DNA from: Mucilaginibacter sp.
GTDB taxonomy: Bacteria > Bacteroidota > Bacteroidia > Sphingobacteriales > Sphingobacteriaceae
Direction: 5' to 3'
DNA: 59,097 nucleotides
NCBI GenBank assembly: GCA_028288285.1
Contig: JAQBNZ010000141.1
Coordinates: 1 to 59,097, forward strand
This document shows, one piece after another, positions 1 through 9,256 of the stretch; position 1 is the stretch's first letter, and each line of letters starts with the position of its first letter. The position numbers were made by a program, and so were the translations under genes. The notes below the pieces were generated by a model that searched no databases, was not told the DNA's origin, and saw only the letters and a program-made list of their open reading frames with translations.

Positions 1-75
1 TTGCTGGTAAAATGATAGTGGCTTTAATAGGCGGATAAATGCCACACCGCATTCATGTTTAATCTGATCGCTCAT
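1..75 (-). CDS. purF: Amidophosphoribosyltransferase, N-terminal end only (runs off the window)
   Basis: The reverse strand from position 75 encodes MSDQIKHECGVAFIRLLKP and remains open to the window edge. This is the start of PurF, which transfers the glutamine amide to PRPP in the first committed step of purine synthesis. Cys9 in HECGVA would be the N-terminal nucleophile of the glutaminase domain, exposed after removal of a short propeptide, as is known for the family. Only about 25 codons are visible, so the call rests on this short but characteristic N-terminus. It is divergent from the nitrilase-family gene at 260. Confidence 0.75.
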   Translation of the reverse strand, partial: MSDQIKHECGVAFIRLLKPLSFYQQ

Positions 76-92
76 GATTTGTTATGAGCCCG

Positions 93-100
93 CAAAGGTA
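93..100 (-). promoter_or_regulatory. Putative Bacteroidota -7 box (TACCTTTG) for purF
   Basis: TACCTTTG on the minus strand matches the Bacteroidota sigma-A -7 consensus TAnnTTTG and lies 17 nt upstream of the purF start. No clear -33 TTG element is seen at the usual spacing, so the call is moderate. Confidence 0.45.
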
Positions 101-259
101 TGATATTATCTTATATTGTGTTTAAACGGATTGTCATTAATTAGTACTTTTTATTTAGATGCTAAAATCACTATTTAGAACTTTATATTTACGCTAAAAC
201 CCCGACTATGCCGCGCAAATACGGGTAACCATTAAATATTTAACGAGCTTTTAGTAGAT

Positions 260-1048
260 ATGAAAGTAGCATTAGCCTCTCCCCCGTTCCCTAAATCAAT
301 CAGCGATGGACTATATTGGTTAGAAAAGTTGGTTAAAGATGCTGCTTACCAGCAGGCAGAAATAGTATGCTTCCCGGAATCATATATCCCTGGCTACCCG
401 GCTGCGGACCACAAGGTGGAAAAAGCTTCGCCAGAAGAATTAAAGGTAGTATTAGCTAAAGTTTGTGAGATAGCGGCTGCAAATGCTATTGCTGTTATTA
501 TCCCAATGGACTGGTACGAAGGCGACAAGTTCCTGAATATAGCGCATGTAGTATCCGCCAAAGGCGAAGTATTAGGCTACCAGACCAAGAACCAACTTGA
601 CCCTGCCGAAGATAACATTTGGGTTGCAGGCACCGAACGTAACTTATTTGAAGTAAACGGCGTAAAGTTTGGTATTACTATATGTCATGAGGGCTTTCGC
701 TATCCTGAATCAGTAAGGTGGGCCGCTCGTAACGATGCCAAAATTGTATTTCACCCACACCTTACCGGGAGCGACCTAAGCGGTACAACAATAACTGAGT
801 GGGGCGACAGAAAAAGCCCTTATTACGAAAAAGCAATGATGATGCGGGCAATGGAAAACACCATTTACTTTGCCAGCGTAGGCTATGCAATGAAATACCA
901 GGAGTCGACAAGTTCCATTATAGCGCCCGACGGTAAATGTATCGCGCATCAGCATTACGGCGAAGCCGGAGTTGTAGTTGCTGAAATTGACGTTGAAAAA
1001 GCAACAGGGTATTTGGCAAAACGGTTTAAACCGGAACTATATAGTTAG
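260..1048 (+). CDS. Carbon-nitrogen hydrolase (nitrilase superfamily)
   Basis: A 262-residue protein of the nitrilase/amidase superfamily, which hydrolyses non-peptide C-N bonds through a Glu-Lys-Cys triad. The triad is visible as Glu40 (CFPES), Lys110 (YQTKNQ) and Cys142 (TICHEG). Length fits a single-domain cytoplasmic family member, and there is no signal peptide. The substrate cannot be told from sequence; a plain amidase or N-carbamoyl hydrolase is as likely as a true nitrilase. The gene is monocistronic, followed by a hairpin at 1061-1087, and faces amt tail to tail. Confidence 0.85.
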   Translation: MKVALASPPFPKSISDGLYWLEKLVKDAAYQQAEIVCFPESYIPGYPAADHKVEKASPEELKVVLAKVCEIAAANAIAVIIPMDWYEGDKFLNIAHVVSAKGEVLGYQTKNQLDPAEDNIWVAGTERNLFEVNGVKFGITICHEGFRYPESVRWAARNDAKIVFHPHLTGSDLSGTTITEWGDRKSPYYEKAMMMRAMENTIYFASVGYAMKYQESTSSIIAPDGKCIAHQHYGEAGVVVAEIDVEKATGYLAKRFKPELYS

Positions 1049-1060
1049 CTCCAAGCAGGA

Positions 1061-1087
1061 GAGATGCTGAAATAAATTCAGCATCTC
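1061..1087 (+). terminator. Hairpin terminator between the nitrilase gene and amt
   Basis: Perfect 11-bp arms GAGATGCTGAA / TTCAGCATCTC around an ATAAA loop, followed by TTAAAA. The U tract is short, so termination strength is uncertain, but its position between two convergent genes supports the call. Confidence 0.6.
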
Positions 1088-1101
1088 TTAAAAGTTAATA
1101 T

Positions 1102-2409
1102 CTACAATTTTTCTCCATGCTGACTGATATCCAATCCTAATACTTCATCTTCTTTTGATACCCTTAATGGCGAGATCATATCAGTGATCTTAAGTAATAG
1201 CATTGATCCAAAGAAAGAGAATATGGATGTTGCCACAAGTGCCAGCAACTGTATCAGGAATAAATGGGTATGGCCAAAAAACAGTCCGTCGCCTGTTGTG
1301 TTGCCGGGGTTAACATTCTGGTTAGCAAATACACCGGTTAACAGCATACCCACCATACCTCCTACACCATGGCAAGGAAAAACGTCAAGCGTATCATCAA
1401 TAGTTGTACGGGTGCGCCACTCTACCACCAGGTTACTTACCACGGCAGATATGATACCAATAGCCAACGAGTGAGGTACACTTACAAAACCCGCGGCAGG
1501 TGTAATGGCCACTAAACCAACAACAGCACCAATACAAGTACCCATTGCCGATGGTTTGCGGCCGCGTAGCATATCAAAAAATATCCAGGTAACACCTGCT
1601 GCTGCAGATGCCGTTGTACTGGTAGCCAGCGCGGTTACCGCTAAATGGTTAGCTCCAAATGCCGAACCAGCGTTAAAACCAAACCAGCCGAACCATAACA
1701 AACCGGTACCTATCATTACATAAGTGATACGCGCGGGAGAATGGTTGGCCTCATTACGTCTTTTTAAATATAGTGCCGATGCCAAAGCAGCCCAACCAGC
1801 CGACATATGTACAACCGTACCTCCGGCAAAATCCAGCACACCCAGTTTAAACAAAACACCATCCGGGTGCCAGGTGGCGTGCGCCAGCGGCGAAAAAATA
1901 AATATGGAGAACAGCACCAAAAAGATGATGTATGAATTAAAACGGATACGCTCGGCAAACGCGCCGGTTATAAGCGCCGGGGTAATAATGGCAAACTTTA
2001 ACTGATACATAGCAAACAGCAACAACGGTATGGTTGGTGCAAGTTTCCAACTGGTGTTACCCAGCATGCCCTTCATCATAAAATAGGTTGAGGGGTTGCC
2101 TATTATACCTCCTAAACTATCACCAAAGGCCAAGCTAAAACCAAATATGCCCCACAGTACAGTTATAATAACCATACATACAATGCTTTGCAGCATAGTG
2201 GAGATCACATTTTTTTTATTCACCATACCGCCGTAAAAAAAGGCGAGTCCGGGTGTCATGATCAATACTAGGGCGGTCGACATCAGCATCCAGGCAATAT
2301 CACCTGTATTGAAGTTAGACTTTACTGTTTTATCGTACTCAATAGATGGAAAAACAAATGTTAATGCTAAAATTACAAGAATTAGAAAAAAGGGGAAGTA
2401 ACGTTTCAT
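1102..2409 (-). CDS. amt: Ammonium transporter (Amt/Rh family)
   Basis: A 435-residue polytopic inner-membrane protein that conducts ammonium/ammonia. Family hallmarks seen are TPGLAFFYGG near the N-terminus, the first pore histidine in VVHMSAGW, FGFNAGSA, and the second pore histidine in FPCHGVGGM. The N-terminus begins with a hydrophobic segment (FFLILVILALTF) that may be a cleaved signal peptide, as in some Amt proteins. No glnK/PII gene is adjacent, which is unlike the usual amt-glnK pair. It stands downstream of the nuo genes on the same strand but across an 87-nt gap. Confidence 0.93.
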   Translation of the reverse strand: MKRYFPFFLILVILALTFVFPSIEYDKTVKSNFNTGDIAWMLMSTALVLIMTPGLAFFYGGMVNKKNVISTMLQSIVCMVIITVLWGIFGFSLAFGDSLGGIIGNPSTYFMMKGMLGNTSWKLAPTIPLLLFAMYQLKFAIITPALITGAFAERIRFNSYIIFLVLFSIFIFSPLAHATWHPDGVLFKLGVLDFAGGTVVHMSAGWAALASALYLKRRNEANHSPARITYVMIGTGLLWFGWFGFNAGSAFGANHLAVTALATSTTASAAAGVTWIFFDMLRGRKPSAMGTCIGAVVGLVAITPAAGFVSVPHSLAIGIISAVVSNLVVEWRTRTTIDDTLDVFPCHGVGGMVGMLLTGVFANQNVNPGNTTGDGLFFGHTHLFLIQLLALVATSIFSFFGSMLLLKITDMISPLRVSKEDEVLGLDISQHGEKL

Positions 2410-2496
2410 ATAAAATCAATAGCCGATTGGTTAAAAACGGCCTGAATTTATAAATATTTTAGCATATTCTTATGAAAATTGAAAAAATACTACTAA

Positions 2497-3996
2497 TTAC
2501 ATGTACTTTATCAACAGATCGGGGAAAATCCCGAAAACAATCAAGGCAATTGCAATTACTGTTGATAGTATTACTAGGTTATATGACCATTTATTTTCAC
2601 TAACAATCAGCTCTGTCCGTTTCAGGAAAAGATTAAGTGGAACCTTGATATAATAGAACAGCGACACTACAGTTGTTAAGGCCCCGGTAATTAATAAAGC
2701 CAGCAACCATACATCATGGTTTTGTTGATAAACGCTATAGACAGCCGAGAACACAAATAGTTTACCTGTAAAACCTGCACTTACTGGCAGGCCCGTCAAC
2801 GATATAAGCACCACTACAAAACATACCGATGCCAGTGGATATTTAAAGCCAAGACCTTTGTAATCCCTTACATCGGTTATGCCTTCTGCATTCTCAAAAT
2901 AGTTGGCCAGGGCAAGGGCGGCAATATTTGCCAATCCGTACATTAACAGGTAATAAGTAAGCGCTGATAATCCTTGCGGGGTGAAAGTTACCAATGCCAT
3001 TAAAGCAAAACCTGTATGCCCTATGCCAGAATAGGCCAGCATCCTTTTTACATTGCTTTGCAGTACAGCGGCAAAGTTCCCGGCTATCATGGTAAGGATG
3101 CCAATAGCTGATAGTACCAATCTAAAATCAAAACCTTTCCAGTGATCATAAAACACAAATGGTGTTACAAAATTTACCAGCAAGGCAAAGGCCGCTATTT
3201 TAGGTAAGGTTGATAGGTATGCGGTAACTGGTGTGGCAGCGCCTTCATAAACATCGGGCACCCAAAAATGTACCGGCACAAACGAAAGCTTAAAGCCTAT
3301 ACCTGCAAGCACCAGCACTATGGCGAATGAAACGCTTATTGTATTAACCTGTGCCAACCGCTCAGCCATGTGGCCGGAGAACAGATCAAGCGTGCCACCA
3401 AAACCATATAGTAAAGAAATACCATACAGCATTACTGCCGATGATGCCGCGCCAAACAAAACATATTTTAAACCGGCTTCGGTACTAAAAGCATTCTCAG
3501 ACCGGTAGGCAACCAACAGATATGATGCCAGCGATACAAACTCAATAGCCAGGTAAATAGATAGCAGATTAACCGCCATTATCATCAAATGCAATCCCAA
3601 TACTGAACCAACCACTATTGTGTACAGGTCCGACAGTCCTTTTTTATGTGCCTTTAGGCGATGATCCCAGGCAAAATAAAGCAGCAGGATAAAACTAAGC
3701 AGGTCAATTACCAGCTTAAAAACAATAGCTGTACGGTGCAATAAAAGCATACTGCCAAACAGAAAGTGTCCTCCGCTTAATATTTGTTCAAACTGTTGCA
3801 GATCTTTAAAAATAACCACTACCATTCCTGCGCATGCAATTGTTCGGCATAGCCTGGCTGAGGTTTTCCCAAACAGCAGATCGGTTACTATTACCAGTAC
3901 AAACAGCACGGTAATGTAAATCTCAGGCATAAAGAATGGAATACTGCCTAAAGCATTACTCAACTGGTTTGATATGTCGGGGAACAGGTACTTCAT
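2497..3996 (-). CDS. nuoN: NADH-quinone oxidoreductase subunit N
   Basis: Antiporter-like membrane subunit of complex I; with NuoL and NuoM it forms the proton-pumping arm. About 499 residues of near-continuous transmembrane helices with the Mrp-antiporter core (conserved Lys in the KLSFVPVHFWVPDVYEGA stretch). An upstream in-frame start exists at 4053, but it would overlap nuoM by 53 nt; the ATG at 3996 lies 4 nt after the nuoM stop and gives the usual N-terminus, so I prefer it. Last gene of the nuoH-N operon. Confidence 0.93.
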   Translation of the reverse strand: MKYLFPDISNQLSNALGSIPFFMPEIYITVLFVLVIVTDLLFGKTSARLCRTIACAGMVVVIFKDLQQFEQILSGGHFLFGSMLLLHRTAIVFKLVIDLLSFILLLYFAWDHRLKAHKKGLSDLYTIVVGSVLGLHLMIMAVNLLSIYLAIEFVSLASYLLVAYRSENAFSTEAGLKYVLFGAASSAVMLYGISLLYGFGGTLDLFSGHMAERLAQVNTISVSFAIVLVLAGIGFKLSFVPVHFWVPDVYEGAATPVTAYLSTLPKIAAFALLVNFVTPFVFYDHWKGFDFRLVLSAIGILTMIAGNFAAVLQSNVKRMLAYSGIGHTGFALMALVTFTPQGLSALTYYLLMYGLANIAALALANYFENAEGITDVRDYKGLGFKYPLASVCFVVVLISLTGLPVSAGFTGKLFVFSAVYSVYQQNHDVWLLALLITGALTTVVSLFYYIKVPLNLFLKRTELIVSENKWSYNLVILSTVIAIALIVFGIFPDLLIKYM

Positions 3997-4000
3997 AAAG

Positions 4001-5614
4001 TTAACGATGAAATACAGTTTGAGTAAATTGAACCAATGCCAATACCGAATCATTTATTTTGCCCAGCACCAATGATGGCATAACGCCTAATACCAATGCA
4101 ATTAACGCTAAGGGCAATAAGGCAAGAGTTTCGCGCCAGTTGATGTCTGTAAGAGCTATTTTCCAGATGTCGCCGCCTTTTAGAGATACTGTGCCAAAGA
4201 ACATTCTTTGCAGCGTCCAAAGGAAATAGGCAGCACTTAGCAATATCCCTACCGAACCGCAAACAGCCATCCAGTAAGGTAACAAGCCGTTAACATTATG
4301 CGATTTAAACGCGCCTGCCAGTGAAAATGCTTCTGCAACAAATGCTGAGAAGCCCGGCAGACCAAGTGAAGCAAAAAATGCTACCATCACATAAACCGTA
4401 TATTTGGGCATTAAAGTACCTAACCCGCGGAAGTTGTAAATATCCCGGTCATGCACACGATTATAAATTACGCCTACTAAGAAGAACAGCATGGTTGACA
4501 AGAAACCGTGACTAACCATTTGCAACACCGCACCGCTAATGCCCTCGGCTGTTTGGGAGGCAATACCTAACAAAACAAAACCCATATGCGATACGGATGA
4601 ATAAGCAATCATTCGTTTCAGATCTCGTTGGGCAAGGGCGTTGAATGCTCCATATAAAATAGAGATCACACCAAGCAGCCCTAACCAATAAGCCCCGGAA
4701 TATGCCACATCCGGGAAAATACCGCTACAGATCCGTATTATTCCATACCCACCAATTTTAAGCAAGATACCCGCCAGTATAATAGATACTGGGGTTGGTG
4801 CCTCTACGTGAGCATCTGGCAACCAGGTATGCAATGGCACTACCGGCACTTTAATTGCAAAGGCAATAAACAGCACCACAAAACCTACCGTTCGGGCAGG
4901 CATGCCCAATATAGTTTGGTGACTTAGAATAGAAAATACCGAACCATCAATATAGTTTTTAGGGTTCATCATCTGTACCATGTTAAAGGTATGGTTGCCT
5001 GTTACCGGATCTTTTACCGACAGGTACAAACCAACCATTACCAGCAGCATAAATACCGACCCAAATAAGGTATACAGGAAGAATTTAATAGCTGCATACT
5101 CACGCCGTGCGCCACCCCACATCCCTATCAGGAAATATAATGGCAACAGCATCAGTTCATAAAAAGTATAGAACAGGAAGAAATCCAGCGCGCAGAACAC
5201 GCCTACAACCGCCATATCCAACAGCAGGAACAGCGCGAAAAATCCTTTGAGGTTACTTGTGATTTCCCATGATGCAATGGCGGCTATCACCAGTACAAGC
5301 GATGTCATCACCAGCAGCGTTACAGATATACCATCAATACCTACAAAATATTCTATCTGCATTTTGCCTGCTCCACCCAAATCAAGGCTTATCCAGGGTA
5401 GTTTTTGCACAAACTGGAATTGCTCTTCGTGGTTAATACCCGCGTAAGCTGCTCCTGTTTTAAAGTTCAGATACATCCATATACTGAAACCTAACTGTAA
5501 TAACGTTGCCAGCAGGGCAATGTATTTGAAACTTGCCCTTATTGATGATGGCAACAGCAGGATTATCAATCCAAACAGTACGGGGGTAAATATGAGCAGG
5601 GTTAAAATGTTCAT
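4001..5614 (-). CDS. nuoM: NADH-quinone oxidoreductase subunit M
   Basis: A 537-residue antiporter-like complex I subunit with about 14 predicted membrane helices. Family signatures include [20 protein letters not shown] and the loop [16 protein letters not shown]. Its start codon overlaps the nuoL stop (ATGA at 5611-5614), indicating translational coupling. It acts in proton translocation in the inner membrane. Confidence 0.95.
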   Translation of the reverse strand: [537 protein letters not shown]

Positions 5615-7680
5615 CAGTTCCAGATCAGTATTTTTAAAATAAACACAACAATTACCGCCAGCAGCATGCTGAATAAATAGTATTGTACTTTACCATTTTG
5701 AAAACGGCGTGCAAACCCGCCAATAGCCTGTACAATAACAGCCGACAGGTGTAATATACCGTCCACAATATAGCGGTCAAACCAACTGGCAATACCGGCT
5801 GTAAATACTCCGATTTTTTCAAGCAAGTTAACAAAGCCATCTATAACCTTACGGTCAAACCAAAATGCCATATCACTTAGTACCAATACAAATTTTACGA
5901 CAACGCGGTTGTAAAACCTGTCAATATACCATTCATTAAATGAAAGGCGATATAGCAATCCAGATTGGGGTAATACAATCGTGCTCCGTTTCATATATAT
6001 CATATAAGCATAATATATGATTAGTAAACTTGCCCCATTTACCAGCACAGGAATAGCTATGTGCATAATATCAAATACGGATTTTGAGTTGTATGCCGAA
6101 AAACCATAAAGCAACCACGTTTCTTCGTGTAAAAACGGATTGAATGAAAAAAATGGAAATAAGCTGCAAAGCGCTAAAAATACAAGTGGAGCTTTATATC
6201 GCCATCCACCATCACCAATGTGAATTTTTATTTCGGGATTTAAAAACTGCAGATTCAAATCGCCAAAGAATACTTTTAAAAGCATCCGGGCCACATAAAA
6301 TGCGGTTAAGCAGCTGGTAAAAAAAGCAAAAAGAGGTACCAGTAGCATCATATCACCTTTACCTTGTGCCCATTCATAAGTTGTAATCAATATACCTTCT
6401 TTTGATAAGTACCCTGATGTTAGCGGTAAGCCTATCAATGCCAACCCGCCTATAAGGGTTGCAATAAAAGTTAACGGAAGTTTTTTACGCAGGCCACCCA
6501 TGTTGGCAATATCCTGCGGATCGATATCTAAATTGTTATCCTCTTTAATGTGCTTAATTTGATGGATAACTATACCTGCCGATAAAAATAAAAGGCACTT
6601 AAAGAATGCGTGCGTTACCAAATGGAACAGAGATGTAGCGTAAGCGCCTATTCCCATAGCCATTACCATGTAACCCAATTGCGATATGGTTGAATAAGCC
6701 AATATCCGTTTCAGATCGTTTTGAGTGAGGGCAATTGTTGCTGCCATAAAAGCTGTAAAACAACCAATAACAGCTAAAGTGGTTAATTCTGCCGGGTTAA
6801 ATAATGGGTAAACCCTGCCTAATAAAAACACACCTGCCGCCACCATTGTTGCCGCATGTATTAATGCCGATACGGATGTTGGCCCCTCCATGGCATCGGG
6901 CAGCCAGGTATGCAGCGGGAACTGCGCTGATTTTGCCGCTACACCTAAGAATATGCCTATGCAGGCAATGTATTGCCATATTACCGGTGTTTGGATATCG
7001 GCACTAATCCATAATCCGTTTTTGATTGTAGAACTGGCAATTAAGCCGCCCTCCTTAAATAATCGCTCAATATCAAATGTTTGGTATTGGTTAAATAGTA
7101 TGATGATGGCTGTTAGTAAGCCAATATCGCCAATGCGATTAATGATGAATGCTTTTTTATTAGCCTGGACTGCATTTGCCCGATCAAACCAGAAACCTAT
7201 AAGCAGGTATGACGAAAAGCCCACCAGTTCCCAAAAGGCATAAAGCAGTATCAGGTTATCCATTACAACCAACGCCAGCATGCTAAAGCAAAAGAAACTC
7301 AGATATTGAAAATAGCGACTATACCCGGCATCATCTTTCATGTAAGCGGTAGAATAGATATGCACCGGCAAGGCAATTACCGATACCAGCCCCAACATCA
7401 ATACAGAAAGATTGTTAAGCAGGATACCTGTATATAAATAGCTATCGCCAATTCTAAACCATATTTGTTTAACATGTATTTGCTGTACATTCCACACTCT
7501 TGTAAATATAATAGCCGCTAATACACTACTTACAAGTATAGCCAGTGTAGATACCCAGCCGGATAATTTACTTTTACCCAAAAACAAAAAGTTAATTACA
7601 AAGGCAGCAAAAGGCAATACCACTGCCGCTATTGCAAAGTATATGGTTTGTATATCCTGATATGGTAGTGCTTTGCTCAA
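5614..7680 (-). CDS. nuoL: NADH-quinone oxidoreductase subunit L
   Basis: A 688-residue antiporter-like subunit, longest of the three, with the expected C-terminal extension (the lateral helix that clamps NuoN/M). [23 protein letters not shown]-like sequence (here PTSVSALIH) and [18 protein letters not shown] identify the family. It overlaps nuoK by 4 nt and nuoM by 1 nt in a tightly coupled operon. Confidence 0.95.
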   Translation of the reverse strand: [688 protein letters not shown]

Positions 7681-7982
7681 TCTTTTAGTTGTTTTATCTT
7701 ATCAGGATCAATGGTTTTGTATTGTTTGTACACGTTTAATATAATGGCCAGAGCTACGGCTGTTGTTGCGGCGGCCAGTACAATGGCAAATAGGGCAAAC
7801 ATTTGTCCGCTGTTGTTTATGCGGTCGTACTTGCCAAAGGCTACCAGGTTTAAAATGGCGGCGTTCAGCATCAGTTCAACACCTATTAATATTTGTATTG
7901 AATTTTTTTTAGATACGATGATGAACATGCCGGTGCAAAACAGCACGGCGCTCACTATCATAAAATCGGCCAGTGTTATCAT
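7677..7982 (-). CDS. nuoK: NADH-quinone oxidoreductase subunit K
   Basis: A 101-residue three-helix membrane subunit. The conserved glutamates of the proton channel are visible in IGVELMLNA. Length is typical. It overlaps both neighbours by 4 nt (nuoJ upstream, nuoL downstream). Confidence 0.95.
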   Translation of the reverse strand: MITLADFMIVSAVLFCTGMFIIVSKKNSIQILIGVELMLNAAILNLVAFGKYDRINNSGQMFALFAIVLAAATTAVALAIILNVYKQYKTIDPDKIKQLKD

Positions 7983-8530
7983 ATTCTGGTACCCTCCCTG
8001 CGAGATAGGTGAGCGGCACCAACTAAAGCCACCATCAATAAAACCGAAATGGCTTCAAAAGGCAGCAAATACCGGGTCATTAAATTAATACCGATATTAT
8101 TGATCATCGATTCATTTGACCCGATCACATTTTTAACACCGTTCGCTTCTTTTATCCATTGCAGATTTGATACATCAGCTTTGAAAATAACATTGATCAT
8201 CACCACTAAAAACAATAAGGCAAGTAGTAAAGCAGGCAAATTACTAAGGCTAATAAAACGGTTACTTTGCAGTTGGGCCGCCGCCAGTGCCTCTTTACCG
8301 GATAGCATGAAAGCGAATAATATCAGTACCAGAATACCGCCAACGTATATCACAATTTGCGTTACGGCCACAAAATCGGCAAGAGCCAAAACATATAAAA
8401 CCGCCAACGCAAACAGCGTTATAAAAAACATGAATATACTGCGCACCAGGTTCTTGCTTATTGCCACAGTTAACGCAGAAGCCAGCGTAATAAGGCCCAT
8501 AAAGTAAAATAGTACTTGTACTATACTCAT
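7979..8530 (-). CDS. nuoJ: NADH-quinone oxidoreductase subunit J
   Basis: A 183-residue subunit with five predicted membrane helices including the family segment VAVTQIVIYVGGILVLILF. It acts in coupling quinone reduction to pumping. Start overlaps the nuoI stop by 4 nt. Confidence 0.94.
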   Translation of the reverse strand: MSIVQVLFYFMGLITLASALTVAISKNLVRSIFMFFITLFALAVLYVLALADFVAVTQIVIYVGGILVLILFAFMLSGKEALAAAQLQSNRFISLSNLPALLLALLFLVVMINVIFKADVSNLQWIKEANGVKNVIGSNESMINNIGINLMTRYLLPFEAISVLLMVALVGAAHLSRREGTRI

Positions 8531-9132
8531 GCCCCGCTCTCCTTTTGTTTCATGGCGGCTAATTTAGCAGCTTGCTTTTCGGCTTGTTGCTTTTCCAGCA
8601 GTATCCGTTTTTCGGCAGCATCCTCGGGCGACATATCCGAAAATTCGTACGTTAGGTCTTTCAGTTCAAATACTGTACGATCATACTGGTTGGTCATTAC
8701 AATGCATTCTGTTGGGCACACTATAGTACACAAACCGCAATACATGCATTTGGCCATATCAATATCAAACTTAGCGGCATAAAGCATTTTTTTTGAACCA
8801 TCAGACGTTTGGCCTATTACTTCGGTAGCTTTTATAGATTCTATGTCGATGCAGTTAACCGGGCATATCTTGGCGCACAAATCACATACTATACAATCGT
8901 CTATCTCCACCTCCAACTGGTAACGGCCAACCTCTGGTACCGGTAACTGTTGTTTTGGATATTGTATGGTATTGGTATTCCCCTGCTTTTTAAAGTAATT
9001 ATCGTCAGTAATAGAAACTATCTCGCGCTTAGAATTTGACTTAAAAAGATGCTTTATGGTAAGAGAGAGCCCCTTCCATGCAGTAATTAATCCGTTGAGT
9101 GCCCTTTTAATCATTTTATTTTTTGATTTCAC
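8527..9132 (-). CDS. nuoI: NADH-quinone oxidoreductase subunit I (2x 4Fe-4S)
   Basis: A 201-residue peripheral ferredoxin-like subunit carrying the last iron-sulfur clusters before quinone. Two complete motifs are present: CIVCDLCAKICPVNC and CMYCGLCTIVCPTEC. The C-terminus ends in an alanine/lysine/glutamine-rich tail (KQQAEKQAAKLAAMKQ) beyond the ferredoxin core. It is separated from nuoH by 124 nt, the only large gap in the operon. Confidence 0.95.
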   Translation of the reverse strand: MKSKNKMIKRALNGLITAWKGLSLTIKHLFKSNSKREIVSITDDNYFKKQGNTNTIQYPKQQLPVPEVGRYQLEVEIDDCIVCDLCAKICPVNCIDIESIKATEVIGQTSDGSKKMLYAAKFDIDMAKCMYCGLCTIVCPTECIVMTNQYDRTVFELKDLTYEFSDMSPEDAAEKRILLEKQQAEKQAAKLAAMKQKESGA

Positions 9133-9256
9133 CGATTAGGGTGATTTCACCGATTACTTTATTTTATAGTTGATATCAATATATTGATATTTTTGACTGC
9201 TACCCTGTATTTTCTTGTCTTGTTTCTTGACTCTTATCTCTTGATTCTCTTCCCAA
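9125..9256. repeat. Intergenic gap with short direct repeats between nuoH and nuoI
   Basis: A 14-bp direct repeat GATTTCACCGATTA occurs at 9125-9138 and 9143-9156, followed by TCTTG/CTCTT-rich imperfect repeats to about 9250. The first copy overlaps the 5' end of nuoI. This type of low-complexity spacer recurs elsewhere in the window (for example 19900-19975 and 50213-50315). No gene is seen here. Confidence 0.6.

Noticed and set aside
1184..2005. Open frames on the + strand opposite amt
   Set aside because: They lie wholly inside amt on the other strand, overlap several frames and show no protein-like features; amt has strong family motifs.
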